Source: Brevibacillus borstelensis
GTDB lineage: Bacteria > Bacillota > Bacilli > Brevibacillales > Brevibacillaceae
Direction of reading: 5' to 3'
Length of the DNA stretch: 64,000 nucleotides
Assembly (NCBI RefSeq): GCF_003710865.1
Contig: NZ_RHHO01000017.1
Span: 62,001-126,000, forward strand
The notes beneath the pieces were generated by a model, which saw only the letters and a list, made by a program, of their open reading frames with translations, did no database searches and had not been told where the DNA came from. Every line of letters starts with the position of its first letter. Position 1 is the first letter of the stretch. The translations under genes were made by a program, and so were the position numbers. Positions 23,793 to 32,181 of the stretch are shown here, one piece after another.

Positions 23793-25601
23793 ATGAACCT
23801 GGGAGGTTTCAAAAACCGCGAGATCCTGGTCGACCTCTCTTCCGGTGCCGTGGATTATCGCCAGATCGACGAGGAGCTGGCGAGGAAGTACATCGGTGGA
23901 CGCGGGCTTGGAGTGAAATACGTGTATGACAACGGTCCGCAGGTGGAACCGTTTTCTGCCGAGAACATCCTTTGTGTGATGACCGGACCGGTGACCGGAT
24001 CGCGCTCGGCGATGAGCGGCCGTCTCTGTATGGTGACCAAGTCTCCGTTGACAGGTACGGTGACGGATTCCCACATGGGCGGATGGTCGGCTGCGCGGCT
24101 GAAGTGGGCGGGCATCGACAACGTCATTTTCAAAGGCAAAAGCGACAAACCAGTCTACCTGTACATCGAGAACGGACAGGGAGAGCTGCGCGATGCAAGC
24201 GACTTGTGGGGAAAGGGGACCCGCGCTACAGTAAAGGCGATGCAAGAGCGCTACGGCAAGGAAGACCTGAGTGTGATCTGCATCGGACAAGCGGGAGAGA
24301 ATCTGGTTCGCTTTGCGGGGTTCATGAACGAAAACGACCGAGCGGCAGGGCGTGGGGGCACAGGGGCGGTAGCCGGCAGCAAGAATTTGAAGGCGATCGT
24401 CATCAAGGCGCCCCAAAAAGGAAACATGCCGCAGCCTGCACAGGATGAGGAGTACAAGAAAGCAAACCAGAAGGCGCTCAAAGCGATCATGGAAGGCGGT
24501 CTGACGGCTCCGAAAAAGGGCGGTCTCTCTGTATACGGCACGAACGTTTTGACCAGTATCATCAATGAAGTAGGCGCACTTCCGACGATGAATTCCAAAT
24601 ATTCGCACTGGGACGGAGCAGAGGGGCACAGCGGCGAGACGGTCAACGCTACGCTGCTCGTGGCGGACAATACCTGCCATGCCTGTCCGGTAGCCTGCAA
24701 AAAGGAAGTCGAAGTAAAGGAAGGCAAGTACAAAACCCGCGTCGAGAGCTTCGAGTACGAGTCCGGCTGGGCGCTTGGCGCCAACTGCGGAGTAAGCGAC
24801 GCGGCGCCGATTTCCTTTTTGATCAATCTGTGCAACGAGCACGGCATGGACACGATTGAGCTGGGGAATACGCTGTCCTGTATGATGGAAGCGTACGAGA
24901 AGGGGCTGACGGAAGAGAGAATCGACTGGGGCGATGCAGACCGGATGATCGAGCTGACGGAAATGCTCGTCTTCCGGAAAGGGATCGGCGATGTGCTCGC
25001 AGAAGGAACCGCCCGAGCGGCGAAGCACTTCGGCGACGAAAACCTGGCGATGTGCGTCAAGGGTCAGGCCATTCCGGCGTATGATCCGCGCGGCATCCAG
25101 GGGATTGGACTCGGCTACGCGACCAGCAACAGGGGGGCTTGTCACCTGCGCGGGTACACGGTTGCCAGCGAAATTGCCGGTATCCCGATGCCGACAGACC
25201 GCCTGAAGCCGGAAGGCAAGGGAGAGCTGCTGAAGGTATTCCAGGACCTATTGGCCTTCTCCGACTCGATGAACATTTGCAAATTCTCCTCGTTCTCGGA
25301 AAATGCGGAGAACTACGCTGAGCAGTACGCGACGATGACCGGCGTTCAAGTAAACGCGGACGACGTCATGAAAATCGGCGAGCGCATCTACAATCTGGAG
25401 CGCCATTACAACAACCTGGCCGGATTCAATAAACGGGAGGACGACCACCTGCCCAAACGCTTTACGGAAGAGCCGGGAACAGGGAACAGTGCCGGCCATG
25501 TAAGCCGCATGGACGTCATGCTGGACGAATACTACCAGGTGCGCGGCTGGGTGGACGGCGTTGTGCCTGAAGCAAAACTGAAAGAGCTGGGCATTTCCTA
25601 G
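23793..25601 (+). CDS. Tungsten-type aldehyde:ferredoxin oxidoreductase
   Basis: A 602-residue AOR-family enzyme that oxidises aldehydes to acids with ferredoxin, or reduces acids in reverse, using a bis-pterin tungsten cofactor. The [4Fe-4S] ligands are clear: C295-HA-C298-PVA-C302 and C496 (NICKF), matching the spacing in the Pyrococcus enzyme. Pterin-contact segments are DPRGIQGIGLGYATSNRG (431-448) and GRGGTGAVAGSKNLKA (187-202). No dedicated ferredoxin subunit gene is adjacent. The start codon follows GGGGGAAGCATGCG. TupABC and pterin genes surround it, supporting tungsten instead of molybdenum. Substrate aldehyde unknown. Confidence 0.95.
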   Translation: MNLGGFKNREILVDLSSGAVDYRQIDEELARKYIGGRGLGVKYVYDNGPQVEPFSAENILCVMTGPVTGSRSAMSGRLCMVTKSPLTGTVTDSHMGGWSAARLKWAGIDNVIFKGKSDKPVYLYIENGQGELRDASDLWGKGTRATVKAMQERYGKEDLSVICIGQAGENLVRFAGFMNENDRAAGRGGTGAVAGSKNLKAIVIKAPQKGNMPQPAQDEEYKKANQKALKAIMEGGLTAPKKGGLSVYGTNVLTSIINEVGALPTMNSKYSHWDGAEGHSGETVNATLLVADNTCHACPVACKKEVEVKEGKYKTRVESFEYESGWALGANCGVSDAAPISFLINLCNEHGMDTIELGNTLSCMMEAYEKGLTEERIDWGDADRMIELTEMLVFRKGIGDVLAEGTARAAKHFGDENLAMCVKGQAIPAYDPRGIQGIGLGYATSNRGACHLRGYTVASEIAGIPMPTDRLKPEGKGELLKVFQDLLAFSDSMNICKFSSFSENAENYAEQYATMTGVQVNADDVMKIGERIYNLERHYNNLAGFNKREDDHLPKRFTEEPGTGNSAGHVSRMDVMLDEYYQVRGWVDGVVPEAKLKELGIS

Positions 25602-25607
25602 CAAGCA

Positions 25608-25640
25608 AGAAAAGGTGGAGCCTGGCATCCACCTTTTTCT
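25608..25640. terminator. Bidirectional terminator between aor and the 90-residue protein gene
   Basis: Perfect 10-bp stem AAAAGGTGGA/TCCACCTTTT (25610-25619, 25628-25637) with an 8-nt loop, usable by both convergent transcripts. Confidence 0.9.
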
Positions 25641-25676
25641 GGCTATCTTTCTTTCTCGCCGGCTGTTTCCGGCCTG

Positions 25677-25949
25677 TCAACCGCCAACCCGGAGAACCTT
25701 GATCCGAAAGCGTTCCCACAGTCGGTCGAGCGTTCCCTGATCGTCAGCCTGAAAGCGGATAAACACGGCTTGCACCTCAAAGCGGGAGGTAATCGGTATG
25801 GTTTCCTCCCGCAACAATTCAGCTTGCCAACGTTCGCCTCGGACTGTGATCGGCAGCGTATCGCCGAGCGGCACTCCGCCGCACTCGGCGAGATAGGTGA
25901 TCAGGTGAGAGAGAGGGATGCCGCGCAGCTCCACGGTTTGCTCAGCCAT
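25677..25949 (-). CDS. Uncharacterised 90-residue protein ending in Gly-Gly, next to moaD-like gene
   Basis: I do not recognise this family. It is 90 residues, soluble, with a likely mixed alpha/beta fold (LSHLITYLAECGG helix near 13-25; ITVRGERWQAELL and FEVQAVFIRFQ strands). The C-terminus is ...KVLRVGG, so it ends in Gly-Gly like its neighbour. The gene starts one base after the stop of the moaD-like gene, and its AGGAGG ribosome site is made by the codons for that protein's terminal Gly-Gly. Tight coupling implies a shared role in cofactor sulfuration or oxidoreductase maturation. It could be a second sulfur-carrier-like substrate of the E1-like enzyme, or a structural partner; both are inference. 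Confidence 0.7.
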   Translation of the reverse strand: MAEQTVELRGIPLSHLITYLAECGGVPLGDTLPITVRGERWQAELLREETIPITSRFEVQAVFIRFQADDQGTLDRLWERFRIKVLRVGG

Positions 25950-25950
25950 T

Positions 25951-26226
25951 TCAGCCTCCTGCTACCGGAGGGAACAGCGCAAACTGGTCATCCTCCTGCA
26001 CGCGTGTCTCCAGCCCGTCTGCATGAATGACATTGCGCCCGTTGATAAAGACGTGGACAAATGGTTTGAGTGTTCGCTCCGGTGTGAAGACCTCCTCTTC
26101 CAACGCAGGAAACATCCTGATCAGCGTCTCGAGGATATCGATGACCCGATTGCCGTTGTCTGTAGGGACTTCTACCGTTTTTGCCTGACAAATTTCGCGG
26201 AAATTGGCGAATACCTTTACGATCAT
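25951..26226 (-). CDS. MoaD/ThiS-family ubiquitin-like sulfur carrier
   Basis: A 91-residue beta-grasp protein ending in the functional Gly-Gly (PPVAGG). The typical MoaD pattern is visible: an N-terminal strand VKVFANFREIC, a helix with VIDILETLIRMFPALEEEVF, the VHVFINGRNV strand and a C-terminal LFPPVAGG. In molybdopterin synthesis the C-terminal thiocarboxylate donates sulfur. Here, beside an oxidoreductase, it could serve tungstopterin specifically, as AorD-type proteins are proposed to do. The ATG follows AAGGAG at a long distance (11 bases). It is divergent from moeA with 79 bases between start codons and coupled to the 90-residue gene. Confidence 0.9.
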   Translation of the reverse strand: MIVKVFANFREICQAKTVEVPTDNGNRVIDILETLIRMFPALEEEVFTPERTLKPFVHVFINGRNVIHADGLETRVQEDDQFALFPPVAGG

Positions 26227-26252
26227 ATCGGAATTTTCTCCTTTTTCTTGTA

Positions 26253-26258
26253 ATTATA
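26253..26258 (-). promoter_or_regulatory. Possible -10 element for the moaD-like gene
   Basis: A perfect TATAAT on the minus strand 27 bases before the start codon. The hexamer 17 bases upstream (TTTAGC) is a poor -35, so activation or a different sigma factor may be needed. Confidence 0.35.
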
Positions 26259-26305
26259 GTCGATCCTGTGATCAAGCTAAACGATTATTCCAAAGGGAGG
26301 CAGAC

Positions 26306-27541
26306 ATGAAATTCTTCCATGTAAAAACCGTGTCCGAGACGCTGCGCATCATCAACGAGCAATTCCAGCCCTGCCGGCCTCCCGTCGAGCTTCCCCTGAT
26401 CGAAGTGTGCGGGATGGTGCTTGCCGAAGACGTCATCTCTGATGAGCAGGTGCCGCACTTTTCCCGCTCGACGGTAGACGGTTTTGCTGTTTGCGCCAAA
26501 GATACGTTTGGGGCCTCGGATTCATTGCCGGCGTTCCTGGACATAACAGGCCGGATCGAGATGGGCATGGCAGCGGATACTGCCCTGCATGAAGGACAGG
26601 CTCAGGCAATTCCGACAGGAGGGATGATCCCTGCCGGGGCTGACAGCGTCGTCATGATCGAGCATGTCGAAGAGGTTGGGGAGATGTTGAATGTCTTCCG
26701 GCAAGTTGCTCCAGGCGAAAATATCGTCCGGGCCGGCGACGACGTGGAGCGAGGAGAGCTGGTCATGGCTTGCGGGCATCGGCTCCGTCCACAGGATCTT
26801 GGCGTCCTGTCTGCGATCGGAAGGACATCGGTGCGTGTACACCCTCGGCCAATCGTCGGCATATTGTCCACCGGAGACGAGATCGTTCCTTCGGAAAAAA
26901 AGGTGCTTGCCCCGGGAGAAGTAAGGGACATCAACAGCGTCACCATCGGAGCGGCAGCCCGGCAATGCGGAGCAACGGTCCTGTACGGGGGAATCGTCAA
27001 AGATGATTACGATACCTTTGCCAAACGGGCAAGCGAATTGTTTCATAAAGTGGATTTTCTCATTTTGTCGGGCGGCAGCTCCGTCGGGACGAGGGACTAC
27101 ACCGTACAGGTGATGCAGTCTCTCGGTGATCCCGGCGTTCTGGTTCACGGTGTCGCGACCAAGCCCGGCAAGCCGACAATTCTGTCAAAAGCGGGAGAAA
27201 AACCGGTGATGGGCTTGCCCGGTCATCCGGTATCGGCGATGATTATGTTTCAACTCTTCGCTGTCCCCATACTGGAGAGACTCCAGGGGCTTCGCCCGGC
27301 TCAGACGGACCTGCGCCTGTCGGCAAAAATAGCGAGAAACGTCCCTTCCGCGGTTGGGCGGACGGATTACATTCGAGTCAAGCTGGAGGAGAGAGAGGAC
27401 GGCTTGTGGGCTGTGCCCGTCTTTGGAAAGTCGGGCCTGATTTCCACGCTGGTCGAAAGCGAAGGGATCGTGGAGATTGCGGCAAATAAAGAAGGAATCG
27501 TAGAAGGCGAGTGTGTCAAAGTACATCTTTTCAAGAGCTGA
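26306..27541 (+). CDS. moeA: Molybdopterin molybdotransferase MoeA
   Basis: A 411-residue MoeA that hydrolyses adenylylated pterin and inserts the metal. Motifs seen are HFSRSTVDGFAV (substrate lid, about residues 52-63), the IPTGGMIPAGADSVVMIEHVE segment (about 104-124), LSTGDEI and LSGGSSVGTRDY (about 255-266). ATG 26306 has a strong GGGAGG site; an upstream in-frame start overlaps the divergent moaD-like gene. It is one of two MoeA proteins here, followed 76 bases later by the fused paralogue. Having two may allow separate insertion of molybdate and tungstate, as proposed for other organisms with tungstoenzymes. Confidence 0.95.
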   Translation: MKFFHVKTVSETLRIINEQFQPCRPPVELPLIEVCGMVLAEDVISDEQVPHFSRSTVDGFAVCAKDTFGASDSLPAFLDITGRIEMGMAADTALHEGQAQAIPTGGMIPAGADSVVMIEHVEEVGEMLNVFRQVAPGENIVRAGDDVERGELVMACGHRLRPQDLGVLSAIGRTSVRVHPRPIVGILSTGDEIVPSEKKVLAPGEVRDINSVTIGAAARQCGATVLYGGIVKDDYDTFAKRASELFHKVDFLILSGGSSVGTRDYTVQVMQSLGDPGVLVHGVATKPGKPTILSKAGEKPVMGLPGHPVSAMIMFQLFAVPILERLQGLRPAQTDLRLSAKIARNVPSAVGRTDYIRVKLEEREDGLWAVPVFGKSGLISTLVESEGIVEIAANKEGIVEGECVKVHLFKS

Positions 27542-27617
27542 AGCAAAAAAAGCAAGTCATAGAAGGGCGAAAGCGCAGGGATCAAACCAACGCTGAAACG
27601 TTCGCAGGAGGAGAAGT

Positions 27618-29540
27618 ATGCGGAAAATCTACCTGGAAGACACCCCGCTTCGGGAAGCACAAGAGAAGATTGCGAAAAAAGTCCGCTTCGCGCCGCAGAT
27701 CGAGTACATTCCGACGGCAAAAGCACTTGGCCGGGTTACCGCCGAGCCGATTTACGCCAAGGTTTCCATGCCCAATTACCATGCATCTGCGATGGACGGC
27801 ATCGCCGTAAGGGCTGAGAAGACATTTGGGGCAGACGAGCAGCATCCCGTCAGGCTGAAGCGCGGGGAGGACTACGTAGAAGTAGATACCGGAGACCCGA
27901 TTCCCGACGGATTCGACGCCGTCATCATGATCGAATATGTGCATCAGGTGGACGAGGAGACGATCGAGATTTTGGAGTCGGTCGCACCCTGGCAGCATAT
28001 CCGTCCGATCGGCGAAGACGTTGTGATCGGCGAGGTCATCGTGCCGGCCCACCACAAGCTGCGGCCAGTCGATCTGGGAGCATTGCTCGCGGGCGGCAAT
28101 GTCACGATTCCGGTCTACAAGAAGCCGAGAGTTGTCATCATTCCGACCGGATCGGAGCTGATCCCTCCTTCCGAGCAGGTAGCCGAAGGGGAGATCATCG
28201 AATTTAACGGAGCCGTTTTTGCCGCTTATTTGGAGGAGTGGGGGGCGGAGCCGGTCATTCACAGCATCGTTCCGGACGACTGCGGATTGATCAGGGAAGC
28301 GGTCAAATCGGCCGTGCAGGATGCGGACCTGGTGCTGTTGAATGCCGGTTCGTCAGCGGGCCGGGAGGATTTTACCGTCCATGTCGTGGAAGAGCTGGGG
28401 GAAGTGCTGACACATGGAGTAGCGACCCGTCCGGGAAAGCCGGTGGTAGTCGGGATTGTGGAAGGAAAACCCGTGATCGGGCTGCCGGGATATCCCGTTT
28501 CCGCCTACTTGAATCTGGAATGGTTTGCCCGTTCGCTCATTCATCGGTATTATGGAGTGATGGAGAACGAGCGTCAGAAGATTAAAGCGACAATCGGGCG
28601 ACGCATCGTTTCCGTCATGGGAGCGGAAGACTTTATCCGCATGACGGTCGGCTGTATCGACGGCAGGTACATCGCCAATCCATTGACCCGCGCGGCGGGA
28701 GTCACCATGTCGATGGTACGGGCCGACGGGCTCTTGCGAATCTCCCCCGGCCATCTCGGATACGAGCAGGGAGAGACGGCGGAAATCGAGCTGTATCGGC
28801 CGCTCGAGCAGATTCATAACACGATCGTAGCTACCGGAAGCCATGATTTGTCCATGGACGTGCTCCATACCTTGCTTCGCCTGGCCCATCCGGATCGGTT
28901 CCTCGTCTCCTCCCATCTCGGCAGTATGGGAGGGATTCTGGCCATTCAAAAAGGGGAAGCCCATATCGCAGGTATCCACTTGTTCGATGAAGCGACAGGC
29001 ACCTACAATCAGCCGTTTGTGGAAAAATATTTGCCCGGCAAGGACGTGGTGCTCATCCAGCTGGTCTACCGTCAGCAAGGCTGGATCGTCAAACCGGGAA
29101 ATCCGCTGGGGATTGCTACGGTTCGCGACCTGGTAAGACCCGGCGTCACGTACATCAACCGCCAAAGGGGTGCGGGAACGAGGCTGCTGCTAGATTATTT
29201 GCTCAAGCAAGAGCGGATTGATCAAGCGGACATTTACGGCTATTCCCGTGAGGCAGTCTCCCATTTAAGTGTCGCCGCCGCGGTCGCCGGTGGCACTGCT
29301 GATGTCGGACTGGGCATTTATTCGGCGGCCAAAGCGATGGGACTCGATTTTATTCCGGTCGCCGAAGAGCGCTATGATCTGCTGATGAGCGGATCGTTCT
29401 ACCGGAGCGAAGAGGGCGCACAGCTTTTGGAAATCATCCGTTCTCCGCAATTTGTTCAAGAAGTTGAGCGTTTAGGGGGCTACAATTGCCGCGATTCTGG
29501 CAGTATCATATATATATCGTCCCATCTGTCACCCACGTAA
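27618..29540 (+). CDS. MoeA fused to a binding-protein-like domain
   Basis: A 640-residue fusion. Residues 1-396 are a full MoeA (ASAMDGIAV near 56-64, IPTGSEL 175-181, LNAGSSAGREDF 241-252, GLPGYPVSAYLN 288-299). Residues 405-630 are a type II binding-protein-like domain (GSHDLSMDVL, AHIAGIHLFDEATG, NRQRGAGTRLLLDYLL). This second half is clearly paralogous to the sensor domain of the HTH regulator at 22609. Such MoeA/LysR-substrate-domain fusions are known in Firmicutes, but the ligand is not established. The ATG follows GGAGGAGAAGT. The domain may gate metal choice or sense free oxyanion or cofactor (inference). Confidence 0.92.
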   Translation: MRKIYLEDTPLREAQEKIAKKVRFAPQIEYIPTAKALGRVTAEPIYAKVSMPNYHASAMDGIAVRAEKTFGADEQHPVRLKRGEDYVEVDTGDPIPDGFDAVIMIEYVHQVDEETIEILESVAPWQHIRPIGEDVVIGEVIVPAHHKLRPVDLGALLAGGNVTIPVYKKPRVVIIPTGSELIPPSEQVAEGEIIEFNGAVFAAYLEEWGAEPVIHSIVPDDCGLIREAVKSAVQDADLVLLNAGSSAGREDFTVHVVEELGEVLTHGVATRPGKPVVVGIVEGKPVIGLPGYPVSAYLNLEWFARSLIHRYYGVMENERQKIKATIGRRIVSVMGAEDFIRMTVGCIDGRYIANPLTRAAGVTMSMVRADGLLRISPGHLGYEQGETAEIELYRPLEQIHNTIVATGSHDLSMDVLHTLLRLAHPDRFLVSSHLGSMGGILAIQKGEAHIAGIHLFDEATGTYNQPFVEKYLPGKDVVLIQLVYRQQGWIVKPGNPLGIATVRDLVRPGVTYINRQRGAGTRLLLDYLLKQERIDQADIYGYSREAVSHLSVAAAVAGGTADVGLGIYSAAKAMGLDFIPVAEERYDLLMSGSFYRSEEGAQLLEIIRSPQFVQEVERLGGYNCRDSGSIIYISSHLSPT

Positions 29541-29579
29541 GCAAGCAGGGTAATGATGGCGAATGGGGAGTGGTCAGCG

Positions 29580-30599
29580 ATGGAAAAGCAAGTGTTTGAT
29601 TCACGAAAACGTCCTCTCCGCGATTTGCGCATATCTGTGACAGACAAATGTAATTTTCGCTGCCAATACTGCATGCCTGCTGAAATATTTGGCCCGGACT
29701 ATCCGTTCTTGCCGCAGCACAAGCTGCTTACGTTTGAGGAAATTACACGGTTGACCGCCATTTTTACTTCGCTCGGTGTCGAGAAAATCCGCATTACAGG
29801 CGGAGAGCCATTGATGCGCAGGAATCTGGCGGACTTGATCAGGATGATTCGCGGGGTAGAGGGGGTCAAGGATATTGCGATGACCACCAATGGCTCGCTG
29901 CTGGCCAAGCACGCCAAGGAGCTGAAGCAGGCGGGACTCGACAGAGTGACAGTGAGTCTGGATTCTCTCGATGACGAGCGCTTTAGCAAGATAAACGGCC
30001 GAGGGTACCGCGTGGAGCAGATACTCGAAGGAATAGAGGCTGCGTCTGAAGCGGGACTTGGCGTGAAAATCAATATGGTCGTGCAGCGCGGAGTCAACGA
30101 CCAGGATATCCTGCCGATGGCCCGGTATTTCCGGGAGAAAAAGCACATCCTGCGTTTTATCGAGTTCATGGATGTCGGCAACAGCAACGGCTGGAGGCTG
30201 GATCAGGTGGTGCCATCCAGGGAGATCGTCAGCATGATTCACAGCGAGATGCCTTTGGAAGCCGCTGATCCCAATTATTACGGAGAAGTCGCATCGAGGT
30301 ACCGCTATGTCGGCGAGGAGGGGGAGATCGGCTTGATCTCTTCGGTCACCCAGGCGTTTTGCTCCACTTGTACGCGTGCCCGCTTGTCGGCGGAGGGCAA
30401 AATGTACAACTGTCTGTTTGCCTCGTCCGGCGAGGATTTGCGCGAGCCGCTGCGGGAAGGGAAGAGCGACGGGGAAATCCGGGAGCTGATCAGCTCGATC
30501 TGGCTTCGCCGGGATGACCGCTATTCCGAGGAGCGTCTCAAGAATACGCCGGGGATCGCCAAACGATCCAAGGTAGAGATGTCCCATATCGGTGGATAG
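29580..30599 (+). CDS. moaA: GTP 3',8-cyclase MoaA
   Basis: A 339-residue radical SAM enzyme that starts pterin synthesis by converting GTP to 3',8-cyclo-GTP. The N-terminal cluster motif is C24-NFR-C28-QY-C31, the GGEP SAM motif follows, and the C-terminal cluster uses FCSTCTR...YNC. The protein ends in Gly-Gly (SHIGG), the conserved MoaA tail. ATG 29580 is chosen for the GGGGAG site nine bases upstream; ATG 29553 is too close to its site. It follows the MoeA fusion gene by 39 bases, so moeA, the fusion gene and moaA can be cotranscribed. moaC and moaE are not in the window. Confidence 0.95.
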   Translation: MEKQVFDSRKRPLRDLRISVTDKCNFRCQYCMPAEIFGPDYPFLPQHKLLTFEEITRLTAIFTSLGVEKIRITGGEPLMRRNLADLIRMIRGVEGVKDIAMTTNGSLLAKHAKELKQAGLDRVTVSLDSLDDERFSKINGRGYRVEQILEGIEAASEAGLGVKINMVVQRGVNDQDILPMARYFREKKHILRFIEFMDVGNSNGWRLDQVVPSREIVSMIHSEMPLEAADPNYYGEVASRYRYVGEEGEIGLISSVTQAFCSTCTRARLSAEGKMYNCLFASSGEDLREPLREGKSDGEIRELISSIWLRRDDRYSEERLKNTPGIAKRSKVEMSHIGG

Positions 30600-30616
30600 T
30601 GAAAGTGAAGTCCCCC

Positions 30617-30645
30617 TTGACAAGACTTGCTTCACCCAGTATGAT
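30617..30645 (+). promoter_or_regulatory. infC operon promoter
   Basis: Perfect TTGACA (30617-30622), 17-base spacer, TATGAT (30640-30645). It overlaps nothing and starts the infC leader. Confidence 0.88.
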
Positions 30646-30814
30646 TATATGAGTATAAACACTTATACCTTCGAGAAAAAGCAGGAGCGCCCAGCTTCTC
30701 ACCTGGTTCGACGTCATTTTGACTGTTGACAGGTCACTCGCAAAGCAATCTGTGAATCTGTTGTATTTGCTAGGTGAGATATGTGCGGGCGCATTAGCGT
30801 TCGCACATTTTTGT
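30646..30814 (+). promoter_or_regulatory. infC leader with attenuator (L20 leader type)
   Basis: An untranslated leader of about 190 bases, ending in a hairpin ATGTGCG..CGC / GCG..CGCACAT with a T-run (30781-30812), just before the infC ribosome site. Position and architecture match the L20-responsive attenuator described in Bacillus, where ribosomal protein L20 promotes termination. The L20-binding element itself was not mapped here. Confidence 0.75.
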
Positions 30815-30844
30815 TCCTTCTCGAAAAAGACGGAGGTGGCAAGT

Positions 30845-31363
30845 ATTAGCAAGGATCAACTGTTAGTGAACGAAGCGATTCGCGCCCGTGAAGTCCGTTT
30901 AATTGGATCGGACGGGAGCCAGTTGGGAGTCGTGCCCATCAGAGAAGCGCTGCGTATCGCGCAGGAAGCTGATCTCGATCTGGTGAACGTAGCTCCGACA
31001 GCCAAGCCGCCGGTTTGCCGTATCATGGACTACGGCAAGTTCAAGTACGAACAGGCAAAGAAGGAAAAGGAAGCGCGTCGCAACCAGAAGATCATCGAGT
31101 TGAAGGAAGTGCGTTTCTCTTCCAACATCGAGGAACACGATTTTCAAACGAAGCTTCGCAACGTCCGCAAGTTTTTGGAAGAACAGCACAAGGTGAAGTG
31201 CTCGATTCGTTTCCGTGGACGTGAAATCACTCACTCCGAGATCGGACAGCAAGTCTTGGAACGTGTTGCCACCCTTTGTGAAGATCTTGCAGCTCCAGAG
31301 CGCAAGCCTAAAATTGAAGGCCGCAGCATGATCATGATTTTGGCGCCGAAAGCGGAAAAGTAA
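30845..31363 (+). CDS. infC: Translation initiation factor IF-3
   Basis: A 172-residue IF-3, which discriminates start codons on the 30S subunit. The start is the rare ATT at 30845, placed seven bases after a GGAGGTGG site; the N-terminus then reads [21 protein letters not shown] as in Bacillus IF-3. AUU starts are conserved in infC and underlie autorepression, because IF-3 rejects non-canonical starts. The two-domain layout with a linker (residues about 70-85, [15 protein letters not shown]) is intact. Upstream in-frame codons lie inside the leader and are not used. It is the first gene of infC-rpmI-rplT. Confidence 0.97.
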   Translation: MSKDQLLVNEAIRAREVRLIGSDGSQLGVVPIREALRIAQEADLDLVNVAPTAKPPVCRIMDYGKFKYEQAKKEKEARRNQKIIELKEVRFSSNIEEHDFQTKLRNVRKFLEEQHKVKCSIRFRGREITHSEIGQQVLERVATLCEDLAAPERKPKIEGRSMIMILAPKAEK

Positions 31364-31417
31364 AAGCCGAGGCCACACCGCCTCGAAACAGCAGTTTAGG
31401 ACAGGAGGATTACCACC

Positions 31418-31615
31418 ATGCCGAAAATGAAAACTCATAAAGGCGCTGCGAAGCGTTTCAAAAAGACTGGTTCCGGCCAACTGAAGCGCGACCACGCTTA
31501 CACCAGCCACTTGTTTGCCAACAAATCCACCAAAGCGAAGCGCCACCTGCGCAAAGGCGCTCTGGTGTCCAAAGGCGACCAAAAACGCATCGAACAGCTG
31601 GTTACGTATCTGTAA
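31418..31615 (+). CDS. rpmI: 50S ribosomal protein L35
   Basis: A 65-residue, highly basic L35 ([19 protein letters not shown] at the start, then [16 protein letters not shown]). The ATG follows CAGGAGG. It is the second gene of the infC operon, 54 bases after infC. The length equals the usual 64-66 residues. The spacer after it is long and structured (see 31685-31737). Confidence 0.97.
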   Translation: MPKMKTHKGAAKRFKKTGSGQLKRDHAYTSHLFANKSTKAKRHLRKGALVSKGDQKRIEQLVTYL

Positions 31616-31684
31616 ACCGTATTCTCGAACCAACAAACACTATGATCAGCATGTGCTCCCTAAGCGCCTTGTGGAGGTTGGGTA

Positions 31685-31737
31685 AGCCGGCCAGCTTTCA
31701 GTCTGGCTTTCGCCCCGGCCGCTAGTCAATCAGGCCG
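31685..31737 (+). promoter_or_regulatory. Mutually exclusive RNA helices upstream of rplT
   Basis: GCCGG (31686-31690) can pair with CCGGC (31715-31719) around an inner CCAG/CTGG hairpin. Alternatively CGGCC (31716-31720) pairs with GGCCG (31733-31737). The two share the central strand, so only one can form. The element lies 15 bases before the rplT ribosome site, in a 151-base spacer where most operons have little. Regulation is inferred, not shown. Confidence 0.4.
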
Positions 31738-31766
31738 CCGTGCTGGAATATCAGGAGGAATTTAGT

Positions 31767-32126
31767 ATGCCAAGAGTAAAAGGTGGCATTGTATCACGCC
31801 GTCGTCATAAGAAAATCCTGAAGCTGGCGAAAGGATACTTCGGTTCCAAGCATCGCCTGTTTAAATCCGCGAACGCACAGGTAATGAAATCCCTGATGTA
31901 CGCGTATCGCGACCGTCGTCAGAAAAAACGTGATTTCCGCAAACTGTGGATCACTCGTATCAACGCGCAAGCTCGCCTCAACGGTCTGTCCTACAGCCGT
32001 CTGATGCATGGCCTGAAAGTGGCTGGCGTTGAAGTAAACCGCAAAATGCTTGCTGATCTGGCTGTGAATGACAAACTGGCATTCAACGAGCTGGCAACAG
32101 TTGCAAAAAGCAAACTGAACGCGTAA
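31767..32126 (+). CDS. rplT: 50S ribosomal protein L20
   Basis: A 119-residue L20, a primary 23S rRNA-binding and assembly protein, and the expected autorepressor of this operon. The sequence [23 protein letters not shown] starts the basic N-terminal tail; the globular C-terminal domain (residues about 60-119) carries the regulatory RNA-binding surface in other species. ATG 31767 follows CAGGAGG; an in-frame start nine codons earlier lacks a site. A strong terminator follows, ending the operon. Confidence 0.97.
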   Translation: MPRVKGGIVSRRRHKKILKLAKGYFGSKHRLFKSANAQVMKSLMYAYRDRRQKKRDFRKLWITRINAQARLNGLSYSRLMHGLKVAGVEVNRKMLADLAVNDKLAFNELATVAKSKLNA

Positions 32127-32132
32127 GACAAT

Positions 32133-32169
32133 AAAACCGGTCGTCCCTTCGGGGTTGACCGGTTTTTTT
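32133..32169 (+). terminator. Terminator of the infC-rpmI-rplT operon
   Basis: Stem AAAACCGGTC / GACCGGTTTT with a 14-nt loop, followed by T-run. Confidence 0.92.
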
Positions 32170-32181
32170 ATTTTTATCGAG

